A stretch of DNA of 43,734 nucleotides from Bifiguratus adelaidae (Eukaryota > Mucoromycota > Endogonomycetes > Endogonales): the NCBI GenBank assembly GCA_002261195.1, contig MVBO01000127.1:1-43734 (forward strand). Reading direction: 5' to 3'. The translations under genes and the position numbers were made by a program. Below, in pieces: positions 12,233-28,592 of this stretch (position 1 is its first letter; each line of letters begins with the position of its first letter). The notes under the pieces were generated by a model that worked only from the letters and a program-made list of their open reading frames with translations, made no database searches and had not been told where the DNA came from.

Positions 12233-12558
12233 AAGAGATGTCTGCCATTGAACAATAAATCCATGCCATTTTAGCACCAAGTATCGGACATTAGCTTATG
12301 ACGTTGAGGAATCGAATCCGTTGCACTGCTGCTTTCAAGTAAGCGCTCATAAATGTCTAGTGTAAGTATAGGGCTCCTCAGGGAAGAGATGACAGGCTGT
12401 TGTCACGCCATCGCTTCCCTTGGGGAGTGAGATGAAGTTGTGTACCTTGTGTCATCTCTTGACCAGGTTGCTTGCATGTAGGTGTCCATTGCCACGTAAT
12501 CCGCTAGTATCGGCTACGGAAGCACACGCACAGAAGGTGCTGTCTCATTTGTCGCCTT
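12233..12558. other. Intergenic between pho88 and the formin
   Basis: A 326 bp gap between two plus-strand genes. It holds the putative pho88 poly(A) signal at 12254 and otherwise no recognisable element. Confidence 0.45.
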
Positions 12559-15500
12559 ATGTTCAACCTTTCCAAACACAAACCCAAACGACGAGACACG
12601 GCCCACAATATACCTCAATATGCCTTGGGTGCGCAACCAAACATGTCTCCGACTCCTGGACGGGAGTTCAGCTATGAGCAGCGTTATGGAACGTATAGTA
12701 GCATCACTTCTGGCTTATTGGAAGATAATGGTATGTCTCACTGTTTGTGATCCTTGTGCTCACTATTTACCAGATATGCTGTCCATGAGATCGACGCGTT
12801 CCAGCTCCACCGATCCATCGCGCCCGTCCTTGACCACGTCTAATTACAGTAGCGACTATGGAGATTACCCGAATGGGGGTCCTATGACACCCAGTTCGAT
12901 GGGTGTCAGTGGGTTTTCGGCCATGGCTTACAATGGCATGGAACGGCCAAGCGATGCGGAGGTTGAACGCTTGTTTGATGAAATGATGGTAAGTGCGAGT
13001 TAATGGGGACGATATGGTACTCATCTTGCTGTCTAGATTCGTCGAGGTATCACGGACTCTCACAAATTGACATCCTTCACCTCATGGCCGATTGAAAAGA
13101 AGTGGCTCATGGTGTCGCAGGACAAAGAGGCCGATAAACTTGCCCATGGATCGACAGCTACACCGGTTTTACCACGTCGGGGGACGTCCGCCCAAGAAAC
13201 AGCTTTTGCGGCATACAATGCTCGAAGCGATGATAAGAGCACGCCCGAATGGTACATTAAACGGTTCATGGATCCTGATCTGCGAAATTTGACCCCAAAG
13301 GTGGTTGCGCACCTGGCTGTGAGCTTGCGCACAATGCAACTAAGGTAGGCGATAGTGACGATGGGACAATTCGGCAAAGATGATGAGATGCACAATGGTT
13401 TCGCGATCTATAACTGAACCACATGAAGTTATGCACACTTCTCCGCTGACCTGATTTGCCGTATGATCGTTGTGCTCTCTTGTCATACCATCTCTCCCCT
13501 ACGTACACTAACAAACTTGTCATAGCTGGGTACGACATTTTATCGAGTCGCGGGGTCTGCAGGTCATTTCGAATGCGCTCGGTCACTTGAATAGAAGGGA
13601 TCCAAAGTAAGTATGAAAATGCTTTTTCTTGTCTCGTGTTAATCTCTCCATATCTCCACATCTCCAGGCGTGAAGGCGATCTTGCCATGGAGGTGGAAAT
13701 TATAAAATGTCTCAAAAGCCTATTAAACAATCGGGTAAGCAGTCAAGCCTCATATCAGATCCACACCCGAGAATTGGCATGCTGACAAGGTGTTTGCAGT
13801 GGGGAGCCCGTGAGGCCGTCGAATTTCCGCAATGTATATACAATATCACCGCTTCCATCAAATCACCGCCTTGGGCAACCCGCAAGCTGGTTTGCGAGGT
13901 CCTTACATTTATCTGTTATTGCGACGGCCCTGACGACAAGACTGGTCACGAACATGTACTCAAAGGCATGGACCTTCTACGCGAAAACAAGCGCGAGTAC
14001 GGTCGCTTCGATGCCTGGTTGCGTCTTTGGGAACAGACAATCGATGGACGAGGTCGATTAGGGTCTTTGGTCGGCGCGAGCGAAGAGATCAAGAAGCTAG
14101 GGGTCCAAAATGCTCCTGACAATCACCTGATGGAGTATGCTCTTTCAAACATGATCTTGGTCAATTCAATCATTGGTACCGTCGATGATGTAGAGCTTCG
14201 ATTCAATCTTCGTAATCAAATGAACGCCTGTGGACTTCAACGCATCTTGGAGAAGATGGAGAATTTCAATTACGATCTGATGGCTCGGCAACTCTCAGCT
14301 TTTCGTAATCTCGAGGATGCAGACAAGGAAGAATTCATGGAGTACTACAATCAGAAGATCTTGAACGACATGACCGATCCCTATGATGTCTTTCAAGTTG
14401 TGTTGTCCAATGTTGAAGGTACACGAGCCTACGACTTTTTCTTGTCGGCGTTGCAGCACATGCTCCTTATCAAAGACGAAGGAGAGCCCAAAGTCCGTTA
14501 CTTTCAGCTGTTTGATCACATTGTCACGCAGGTTGTTCTGGATCGTAAAGGTCTAACCGATGACTTTGCTACCAATTATGGCATGTCTGTCGGTAACCTT
14601 ATCGCGAAGTTCGCCGAGCAAGATCAAGTCGAAGCCGCTTTGGAGGAAGCAAGGCAAGCGCGCGAAGCGGCTGTTAAGGCCATCAAAGATCGACAGGAAC
14701 TAGAGTTGGAGGTCTCGCTCAAAGGAGATGGTCTGGTTGGAGAACTGAAAGCCAAGACAAATTCACTCGAGGATCTGCTTCGTATTTCACGGCATACTAT
14801 TGCAACGCTGCAAGAGAAGCTGCGAGACTTACAATCCGAGTATCACAAGAATCTAGCCATTATGGATTCCCAAATGAAGCATTTTTACGAGACGATCAAA
14901 CGGCTCAACGGCGAGGGAGACGACCCGGTTAACTCTTCAGACACTCTCTTTACCACTAACCGAAAAGAACTCGTCAAAGCTTACGACCGGCTCAAGGCGC
15001 AACAAGCCCTAGAAGGCCATCCTCGGGATGCGACGCAAAACGACGAGAATAGCATTCCGATAGCTCAAGGGTTATCTGAAGCATTCAAGCAACAGTTACA
15101 AAGCGCGATTGCTGGGTCGGGACCGCCAGCATTTGCCATACCCGGTCAAGGGCCATCTGTCGGCGTCTTGGGCTCTGCGAAACGTCACCATACCGGGCAG
15201 CGCAAAGAAAAGATGTTGGAGGATACTAGTAAACACGAGGAAGCGGCCGCCGAGGAAGTGCAATCTCCAACGGTTCAACTGCCCATCGAGGTGAAGCCTG
15301 TATTTGACAACTTGGTGCAACAGACATCTCAAGAAGTTGATGACGATTCCGACGGAGAAGCCGATAAGCCGTTAACAGGTCTGGCAGCGGCTTTACAAGA
15401 ACGTCTTCGCAAAAGGGCGGGTGGAAAAGGGTCTTTTGGTGGGTTTAAAATCACCGATGAGCCTGCGGAAGAAAATCGCCCCAAAGACGGTGAACCAAAG

Positions 15501-17631
15501 GCATCGAAGCCTCCACCTCCACCTCCACCACCACCACCTCCACAAAGTTCCCAGCCAATGAGGTCTCCTCCGATCGGCGATGCAGCTCCTCCTCCTCCAC
15601 CGCCGCCTTCATTTGGTGCTGTTATTGCCCCAATGGGAGCCCCAACTCCTCCACCTCCTCCACCACCTGGCACAACGCTTCACGCACCACCTCTGCCACC
15701 TTCAGCTCCCAGCACCTCCACTGCACCGATTCCTCCCCCACCTCCTACATTCACTAATACCGCCAATCAAGCTTTACCACTACTTAATCGCAAGTCTGTC
15801 CAATATCAGGCTAAAGGCAAGCTCAAAGGATTACAATGGGAGAAGATTGCAAAGTCTGCTGCCGAGAAGACAGTTTTCGGGAAGCAATTCCTGGATGAGA
15901 AGGCTTTTGCAGAGCAACTCCAAAAGGGCGGCATTTTCGAGAACATGGAAGATCTCTTTGCGCAGAAACCATCACCTGCCAAAGTTAAGATAAAGAAGGA
16001 GCGGAAGCAGGAGATCTCGGTGATCGACCCCAAAAAGGCGTACAATATGAATATCACCATGCTCGTTAAATTCAAGCACATCTCCTTTGCTGAAGTCAGA
16101 AGGCGTATACTCTCAGTCGACGAAAGCTTTTGCACCGAAGTTTTGCTGACCAATCTGCACAACAACATGATCACTCCAGAGGAGATCGGAAGGCTCTCAG
16201 TCTATTCTCACGGAAGTGAGGATGAGCTCGAAAACCTCGCAGGCCCAGATCTGTTCTGTTTGGAAATGATGAAAGTATACCGCTACAAAGAACGGATCGA
16301 GAACATGCTCTTTCAGGTGACATTCGACGAAAAACTAACTCACTTGAAGACGGTAAGAACGATTTGCGCGGTATTGCGGCAGCTTACACGTCGCCTATCA
16401 GAGTATCAAGTCCGTCCTCGACGCCTCTGTGCAATTGAAAGAATCGAAGCCATTTTCCAATCTGCTACAGGTACTGTTACGCGTCAAGCTCGAACAGAAG
16501 TTTGTGCTCAACCCAGTTCAGATGATTTTATTTTGCGGTAATTACATGAACGGAAGTAGCTTTCAAGGGGGAGCTTTCGGTTTCAAGATTGCTAGCATCA
16601 ACAAACTGGTGGACACAAAGGCGACTCAGTCCAGCAGCACCACACTACTGCATTTCCTGGTGGAGATGGTGGAGACTAATTATCCAGATATTTTAAACTT
16701 TATAGATGACCTCAAAGACACCGGTGCAGCTTGCCGAGGTACGTGCTCATTTCTTTCATATATGGTACATTGACGCGTGGACAGTCATCCGGGATGAGCT
16801 CATCCTCGAATATAATCAATTGCGTTCAGGATTAGAGCAACTGACGAGCGAGCTGGAGAATCACTACAATGACGACGATGAGCGCGAAGACAACGACCTA
16901 TTTGCCATAAAGCTCGGCGAGTTCCGAGATCGTGCTGTCAGCGCCATGGAAGATCTCGAGACGACCTACACGAGCATGGATGTCGCTTACAGAGACTGCG
17001 TCGCGTACTTTGGAGAGGATCCAACCACAATGAAGCCAGATGAGTTCTTTAGTATCTTCAAGGCGTTCACGGCCAGTTGGGAGGTAAGCTAGCTTTAGTC
17101 CCATGGTTATGCCATTATTCAACCGACTTGACCTCACAGAAAGCAATGGGTGATAATTCTGTATCGCGCAAAAAGAAGGAGCAAGCAGAAAGAGCTAAGA
17201 AGATTGAAGAAGAACAAAAGGAGAGAATACGTCTGCGGAAAGCCCAAAAGCACAATGTCGACATTAGCGACCGTAAGTCATTGTTAGTCCGTGCTCGATT
17301 ACTGATCTAACCCCTCCTCTTTCATCTAGAAGACCGACAGGACGAAGATGACAAGTACATTATGGACAATCTGTTGGAGAAGTTACGCGCTGGTGAAGTC
17401 GAGGCCAATACAAAGAAACGAGAGGCCCGCAGCATACGTGAACGTCGCATTGGACGGAGTGATTCCGTCGTCCTCAAGGCTGAAGATCTCCTCAAAGACA
17501 TCCAAAAGGATGATGATTCTCCGCCACGTTCAAGAGATGGAAGAGAGGCTAGAGAAGGTCTCAAATCGAGGCGCAGTGGAAGTCGTCCGAGACGCTCCAG
17601 TGTCCGAAGATTGGAAGAGAAGGAAGAGTAA
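12559..17631 (+). CDS. Diaphanous-related formin (GBD-FH3-FH1-FH2-DAD)
   Basis: Eleven exons (12559-12730, 12774-12988, 13037-13344, 13526-13606, 13668-13734, 13800-16352, 16402-16470, 16522-16738, 16785-17083, 17140-17272, 17330-17631) give 1471 residues. The N-terminal ~480 residues match the Rho-GTPase-binding and FH3 regions (WYIKRFMD, NMILVNSIIGTVDDVELR, LRNQMNACGLQRIL). A coiled coil follows near 580-690. FH1 (about 849-934) has runs of 11, 7 and 7 prolines that would bind profilin-actin. FH2 (about 945-1340) contains LKGLQWEKI, GNYMN and KTLLHF-type LLHFLVEM. Near residue 1383 MDNLLEKLRAG plus nearby arginines is a DAD autoinhibition motif. Formins nucleate and elongate actin cables for polarity and septation; release by a Rho GTPase is the expected control. 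Related to Bni1/SepA. Confidence 0.96.
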
Positions 17632-17816
17632 TCCCATTGTATATCCAATGTATTTGTAGCGCTCAACAAATTCGGGGTAACGTGACATCGCTTCAAGCAG
17701 TCACTCCCAACAACCCAAGGACGTGTGCACTCTGCCATCTCTTCTTGGTACACGGTTACAGCTGGGTTGATTGCAAGACTATCCAACGAGAGCCAAGCTT
17801 TACAGACTGCTAGTCC

Positions 17817-19359
17817 ATGAGTTCTTCGGCCAAACTTGACAGTAAGTCCATGAGCCATTGCACTGGAGATGTGCCCTTGCCAGTTACCGATCGTAATCAT
17901 TTACTCTGGCCGTCCCTCTAGCACTTGTGGAGCCGCACAAACTATTACGAGTTACCTCAAAAGATGGCAAGAGCAATGCCGACTTTGAACTTGAATATGT
18001 AAACACCAAGATCATCGGCAATGGTTCTTTTGGAGTTGTTTACCAAGCAAAGGTGGTCAAAGGCACCGAAGAGTCTGTGCAAGGGAATTGTGAGCGAGGT
18101 GATGAGGTAGCCATCAAAAAAGTGCTGCAGGACAGACGTTTCAAGGTATGGAGTTCATGATGGTAAATCTGTTGATGCTCACATCTCTCCCCATCGGCTT
18201 TAGAATCGAGAGCTACAAATCATGCGCATCGTTTCGCATCCAAACATTGTGTCTCTCAAGGCTTACTTTTACAGTCGTGGAGATGCAAAGGTATGTCTTC
18301 GGTGTGTCAAAGCCTTGCCGGCTTCCTCATCGTCACATCTAGGCTGAGGACGTATATCTTAATCTCGTGCTGGAATATGTTCCCGAAACGGTATACAGGG
18401 CCTCAAGGCACTTCACTCGACTAAAGCAAACCATGCCTATGCTTCATATCAAATTGTACATGTACCAACTTTTCCGGTCGTTAGCATACATACATTCCCT
18501 CGGAATATGCCATCGTGATATCAAACCACAGAATCTACTCGTTGATCAAACTACTGGTGTATTGAAGCTTTGCGATTTTGGAAGGTAAGTGGAGGTTTTT
18601 CTTCAGCCATTCGTGCGATGTTGACATCCTCGTAGTGCCAAAATCCTCGTGGCAGGAGAGCCAAATGTATCATATATTTGTTCTCGTTATTATCGTGCCC
18701 CAGAGCTTATATTTGGAGCGACAAATTATACGACAAGCATCGATGTATGGTCTGCCGGATGCGTCATGGCCGAGTTGATGCTGGGTCAGCCAATATTCCC
18801 TGGCGACAGCGGCATCGATCAGCTAGTGGAGATTATAAAAGTCCTCGGCACTCCTTCAAGAGAACAGATACGCAACATGAATCCATCCTACGTTGATCAT
18901 CGATTCCCGCAAATCCGTGCCTGCCCCTTCAACAAGGTAATTGAGATAAGAGCTATACATATTTGATGTTAACCCGTCGGCAGGTTTTCCGATCACGAAC
19001 ACCTCCAGAAGCCATCGATTTAATCACGAAATTACTAGATTATACGCCCAGCAAACGTCTCACCTCCTCAGATGCCATGGTACATCCATTCTTTGACGAA
19101 TTGCGGAAACCTGAGACTCGTTTGCCAAACGGCAGAGAACTACCAGCTCTTTTCGACTTTAGTGCGCATGGTAAGTCAACCTGAGCTGTGATCCAACCAT
19201 CCTTATTCATCCTCCATAGAACTCTCAATTCGGCTAGACCTGCTGACGCGCCTTGTACCGCCTCATGCAGAAGCACCCTTGCATGCTACGGGCATCGACG
19301 TCCACAACTTTACGCCAATCCCAGAAGCTGAATTGAGAGTTCGATCACTTGATAGCTGA
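17817..19359 (+). CDS. Glycogen synthase kinase 3 (GSK3/shaggy) homologue
   Basis: Seven exons (17817-17841, 17922-18145, 18204-18290, 18343-18584, 18636-18936, 18984-19170, 19220-19359) give 401 residues. Motifs are textbook GSK3: [57 protein letters not shown] and [18 protein letters not shown] with the activating Tyr, then [20 protein letters not shown]. The kinase phosphorylates primed Ser/Thr sites and acts in glycogen metabolism, stress and cell fate. The C-terminal end ([16 protein letters not shown]) is conserved too. Intron 1 splits the gene after only eight codons. The CDC123 start lies 52 bp after the stop on the same strand. Confidence 0.97.
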
Positions 19360-19411
19360 AATTGTTAACGTTTTGCTTTGGAATACACGCAAAAGCTTTG
19401 TCTATTGTTCA

Positions 19412-20711
19412 ATGCCAGATCAGCGGTTGGGATTCCCACCGCTGACCAGAGAACAGGTTGATCGCTGCTCAACTGCAGCATGGTTGCCACGATTTGAGTC
19501 GGTAGCGTTCAAGAGCGAAGTCATTGAACTGCCAGAAGATTTTGTCCATTACCTTCAAGAAGATGGCATGTTTCTGCCAGAGCAGGACACAAGGTAAAAT
19601 GAAGTCAACGTTCGATGTTATTGTATTAAGTATGCTCACGACTAGTCATGTCCTCGGGAGAGACACTGTTCGCGTGGGCGATTCCGAAGACAGCGACGAC
19701 TTGTGGAACAATGCCGAGCAAGGGGAGGATACGGACACGAGCGGGCCGAATACAAAGCCGCACTTTCCGCACGTCGACAGACTCATCAAGGATGCCATTG
19801 ACAGACTCAAAGTACTCCGATCTACGGATCCTGTTGATCCTAACTCAACACAACCAGCCGTCTTCCCAAAACTCAATTGGTCAGCGCCTCGCGACTCTAC
19901 ATGGATCACGCCTACTCAATCGCTAAAGTGTACAACACCCTATGAGATTTATCTTCTTCTCAAATCATCCGACTTTATCAATCATGATCTAGGATATGCC
20001 TATGACCAATGTGTGGATGGTCCAACGGAAGACACCGCGCGACCGCAGAAGGTGTTTTTGGTATTGAAGCAGTGGGTGAGCTTACAGTCGGCCATGGAGT
20101 TCAGGATATTTGTCAGAGATAGAGAGATCATTGGTAAGTACGCCAGCTTGGATGGCTCTTATTGATTCAAGGCGAACCGTAGCTTATTGTCAACGGGATG
20201 GCAATTTTTATCCGTTTCTCCAAGACGCCGAACTGCAAGCTGACATTGAGCAAAGAATACACGAATTTTTTGAAGATTGGGTGAGAGAGAACTTTCCAGA
20301 TCCACATTGTAAGTGAGAACGAGTTGCGTCGGTCTGTTTACTATGTCCTTACCAAGCATTATAGTTGTGTTCGACATCTACATTGCTCAAGATTTGCGAA
20401 GAACATTTCTGGTGGACATCAACCCGTTTGGTCCACAAACGGATGCTCTCCTGTTTTCATGGGAAGAGCTACTGAGTGGGGCACCTTTGGATTCATCCTT
20501 ACGTCTCATCACCTCCCAATCTGAAGCCAATGCCCGGGGTTGTTCCGCAGGTAGCGCTAGTACCTCTATTCTGGGATCCAACCTGAACAGTATGCCGCGG
20601 GAAATCATCGAAATGTCACAAGGAAGAACAGTTGCAGAGTTCGCAGAGGAGTTTTGGAAAGGCATGAAAGGCGAGATAGAAACAGACAGTGAGGATGAGG
20701 AAGAAGTGTGA
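19412..20711 (+). CDS. cdc123: CDC123 (D123 family), eIF2 assembly chaperone
   Basis: Four exons (19412-19593, 19646-20133, 20183-20308, 20365-20711) give 380 residues; yeast Cdc123 has about 360. Conserved stretches are FPPLTREQVDRCSTAAWLPR, LPEDFVHYLQEDGMFLPE, FPKLNWSAPRDSTWI, EIYLLLKSSDFINHD, KQWVSLQSAMEFRIFVRD and VFDIYIAQDLRRTFLVDINP with PFGPQTDALLF. The family is an ATP-grasp-like fold that binds eIF2-gamma and promotes assembly of the eIF2 heterotrimer, required for cell-cycle entry. The C-terminus is acidic (DSEDEEEV). The gene begins almost directly after GSK3 and converges with the SDR gene 171 bp away. Confidence 0.95.
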
Positions 20712-20882
20712 CTTGTACATACCACATAGACCAGTGTAATACATATTAGCATGTGCTTTCACAATGCGCTTGATCTAACGGCAACAAAACAATTTCCGTT
20801 GAACTCTGGGGTAGCTTGCAATGTCAAATCATACTTTATTCCCCCCTATCAAGACACACTCTATGCTCAACGTCTAGCAGAT

Positions 20883-21749
20883 TTACCAAGGCAATTTCTC
20901 GCCATTATAGTTGAGAAAATCGCCATTGTTCTCAAATGTGAGCTTGTCAAACACTTGAATCATAGCTTCAGCAGACTGATCAGGAGTGAGATCAAAAGCA
21001 ATACTGTTCATGTTGGTCTCGACCGCTCCTGGATGGATACTGATGAAGGTAAACTTGTCGTCCTCGTATGCTCCGGATAACATGGCATGCACTTTGACAC
21101 ATTCGTCAGAACACCCAAACGCATCACGCGATGCTACTTACACATATTTACGGCTGCTTTGCTGACGGCGTAACTGGCACGAATCAACTTGAATTCGGTT
21201 GTGCGCATAAATTGCATGGAACCAGCTTGAGAGGATACGTTGATGACCAGACGACGTTGCTTCTTCATCAGAGCTGGGATAAAAGATCGGGTCATGTCGA
21301 GGACGCTCACGGAATTGTTCTTGAATGCCGTCAAGAGCTCAATGCTGGGCCTGGGATAACATGTAAGTTTTGGCGATAACGTCTATGAGGTATCCTTACT
21401 CTTCTTTGATGCTCATAAGCGCGGGCTTAGTAAGCGCTGCGGCACTGTAAGTGGTCCTTAGACACAATGGCTGGGTCAAATACACGCTTGATGCCTACTT
21501 GTTGATGAGCACATCCAGCCCGCTGGGAGCGATGCGATCGACTTCCTTGACAGCATTGGCAATGCTTTCGGTGTCAGAAACGTCAAGACGGATGACATGC
21601 AAGTTTGGTGATCGAATTGCCTTCAATCCTTCTGACGCTTCAGGTTGTCGCGCGCCCGCAATCACGATATCGCCTCGCTCGATCAATTGCTTGACGACGG
21701 CAAGGCCAATACCACGCGAAGTGCCGGTGATCAAGTAAGTTTGGGCCAT
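20883..21749 (-). CDS. Short-chain dehydrogenase/reductase (SDR), C-factor/sniffer-like
   Basis: Four exons (21749-21499, 21444-21400, 21350-21142, 21091-20883) give 237 residues, normal for a classical SDR. The Rossmann motif TGTSRGIGLAV is at the N-terminus. LDVSD follows, then DVLINN (the NNAG-like motif), INVSSQAGSM with the catalytic Ser, and SYAVSKAAVNM with the catalytic Tyr-x-x-x-Lys. HPGAVETNM is the typical C-terminal block. It should use NAD(P)H to reduce a carbonyl; the substrate cannot be read from sequence. The protein is likely cytosolic, with no signal. The 3' splice site before exon 4 (caaag) is weaker than the others. Confidence 0.92.
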
Positions 21750-22445
21750 TATTGCTTGCTGTTTTGCTTGCACGGTAGATGTTGCTGTAAAGCATTGCTG
21801 AGCTGCATCAACTTTTATATATTCTCTGGACACGCAGGTCGCGAACAATAGGACTCCAAAAATTCCTTTTTGGTGTGGCTGACTAAGGGCTTGTGCTGAC
21901 TGATACCCCGGAATTGTCAAAGTGCCGAAATGCCGCCAATATGCCGTGCAAAAATCCGATGCAGGCTTTTGAGCGTAGCAGCCAATGAGAAGGCAACGTT
22001 GACTGATTGTATGATATTGATTTGGATGGCGCAGATCGAGATCGAGATAGGAATTTCCTATGCCACGGTGATCCGGTGGGCATGACTTCCTTGTCGAGTG
22101 ACCTTGGTTGCATCAAAGCATCAAATCTTCAATGTGTAACGTCGTGACTAATGCATAGATTGCTCGCTTTGCTTGCATCTTCACCACTGTGAGTTTATGG
22201 TTGAATTCAGGGAACGGAAGTAGCGTGATTGCCACTATCGTGGGATGCTAGGACAATTGATTCGGCTGCATTCTAACGTGTGAATGTTGGGATCGATATA
22301 CCGAGACTGATGAACGCAGTATAATCTCTTCCCTCCTGCTCTTACAGTGACATATCTTCCTCCGGAGCCATAAAGTCGTGTCGTCTTAATGAATTAACTC
22401 CTGGGTCTCAATTTAACCTTTGCTTGGTTCAGCACATTGTTAGCC
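21750..22445. other. Intergenic, divergent promoter region
   Basis: A 696 bp gap between the SDR gene (-) and the HSBP1-like gene (+). No ORF with protein-like composition, tRNA-like fold or repeat was seen. A pyrimidine-rich stretch (cttccctcctgctctt) at about 22328-22344 may belong to the plus-strand promoter. Confidence 0.45.
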
Positions 22446-22904
22446 ATGACCGACGCAGAAGATCGTCAGACCGAGTCAGGCGCGGCAGAAGTCGTCAAAG
22501 AAGACGATAAATCAATCAATGGCAACATCAACGGCACGATTCCAGCTGAAGAAACTTCAACGGCCGAAGAGCAATTCGACAAAGAGAAGGTAGGTATTGC
22601 AACTTTGCATCTTCAACACCTCAATGACGCTCTTTCTTTTGTAGTTTGATGCGTTGGTAAAGCAAGTGGTAAGGAATGGACAACGCAAATTATAACAGGA
22701 ATGCCTAATATGTTGGCGCTGTTTAGCGCGATAAATTGGACAACATGACAAAAGAAATGACAAGGAAATGTAAGTCTTGAGACTGTATCCCTTCGCTCTA
22801 CTCAATCATCCTTAGTTGACGAGATGGACCACAAATTGGATCAGCTGGAGCAGTCCATGGAAAATATGGCGCAGAAACCTGAAGAACAAAGTACGGAGGC
22901 ATAA
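22446..22904 (+). CDS. HSBP1-like small coiled-coil protein (heat shock factor binding protein 1 family)
   Basis: Four exons (22446-22589, 22645-22668, 22727-22769, 22816-22904) give 99 residues. The C-terminal half is one uninterrupted amphipathic heptad helix: FDALVKQVRDKLDNMTKEM, then DEMDHKLDQLEQSMENM. The pattern of D-M-x-x-K/R-I/L-D-x-L-E matches HSBP1, which forms coiled-coil trimers, binds the HSF1 trimerisation region and is also required for WASH-complex assembly. The first ~48 residues are acidic and disordered and are not part of the family core. Exon 2 is only 24 nt. Length and helix fit HSBP1 (human 76 residues), but a generic coiled coil cannot be fully excluded. Confidence 0.8.
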
Positions 22905-23261
22905 CGCGATGCAACATCCTTATGCGGCAGATTAGCATAACCGGCGGTAGTGTTGTCTTTACCAGGCAGCAACTACTCGTGCGTCATTCTGTGGTTATAC
23001 GCTTCTGCCACTGCATTGTAATTATAGATTTGATACCATAACTTCAGAGGGTTACAGACGCAAGTCAGGGCACTTATGCAAGAATGATAATCTTCCTCTC
23101 TCATATCTCCCTTCAAGAGCAGATGTATATGCAATAGGTAAAGTGACTTGGCATGCTTATTTGCTCGTCCACAGACGCCAGTTTATTGTCGAGGGTAACA
23201 TGGTACATGGAGGATTCTAATAATGGTGAAAGTCTCGTGCATAACACCCGCAATGTTCTCC
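22905..23261. other. Convergent intergenic region
   Basis: A 357 bp gap between the stops of the HSBP1-like gene and ATP synthase subunit f. No gene is seen. It must hold both terminators. Confidence 0.45.
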
Positions 23262-23669
23262 TTAATGGTGCTCAACATTCTTGTGATGTTCTAGAGAGAG
23301 AAAAGAAGTACAGTAAGCATTCGTTACAAGTGCATCACCGAGGTAGATCACCATCGGCTCCAGACGAGATCAACACTTACTTAGGTGGAAGTTGTAGTCA
23401 ATGGCGTAAGCGACACCACCGACAAGGAGGAGGAGGTGGATCAGAGGAGTTCTTGAGGCATTGTCACCATCAAAGTAACGAGCCTTGTAGCGACCCCATA
23501 GACCGCGGGCCTGAGGAGGTTGAGCATTACCCTTGGGCAACTTTTGGTAGAAGTTCACAACTCGCTTCATGCGAGCCGCGTCAGTGGGAGCACCCACAGC
23601 GCTGTTTGCAGCCAAGTTTGGCGGAATAAGCGACTTCGTCGAGTAAGCACGGCGAATGATCGTGTTCAT
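23262..23669 (-). CDS. atp17: Mitochondrial F1Fo-ATP synthase subunit f (Atp17)
   Basis: Two exons (23669-23381, 23290-23262) give 105 residues; yeast Atp17 has 101. The N-terminus MNTIIRRAYSTKSLIPP is a basic, Ser/Thr-rich mitochondrial presequence. The mature part has VVNFYQKLPKG, ARGLWGRYKARYFDGDNAS (the conserved fungal subunit f core) and one membrane span (LIHLLLLVGGVAYAIDY), and ends HLKHHKNVEHH. It is a stalk-base subunit of Fo in the inner membrane, needed for assembly and dimer stability. The second exon is only 29 nt, encoding the tail. Head to head with PEX1. Confidence 0.93.
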
Positions 23670-23784
23670 GGTGACAAGCAACGCAACCCTTCGTTTGGAG
23701 TTTTTGTGTTTGTGAATTGATGACGACATCAAATTGATGATGCACGTGAGAAATTCTGAAGCGGGGAAAGCTTGTTCTTGTGCC
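23670..23784. promoter_or_regulatory. Shared 115 bp promoter of atp17 (-) and pex1 (+)
   Basis: The two start codons are 115 bp apart on opposite strands. The interval includes a CACGTG E-box palindrome at about 23742-23748 (gcacgtgag), a common fungal bHLH site. Function is inferred from position only. Confidence 0.5.
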
Positions 23785-28410
<4,626 letters not shown>

Positions 28411-28592
28411 TGTAGCATAGATCCTTGCATGTATAGATGTGCACTACGGCTAAAAACGTGGGATAACTGCCCAATTAAATCGTTTTAAACAGCCTGCAGC
28501 CAGTTTGTAGGAGTAAGTGGAGTAATCTATGTGACAGTGTATGCTTACAATTGTAGATGCGAATATGTTACCCTCAACAAAAGCCCAGTCCC

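Noticed and set aside
12300-12330. tRNA T-arm-like sequence (ggattcgattcc on the minus strand)
   Set aside because: The stem bases around the loop do not pair, and no D-arm, anticodon arm or acceptor stem could be placed around it.
15329-15673. Minus-strand ORF rich in glycine runs
   Set aside because: It is the antisense shadow of the proline-rich FH1 segment of the formin; CCN proline codons read as glycine codons on the other strand.
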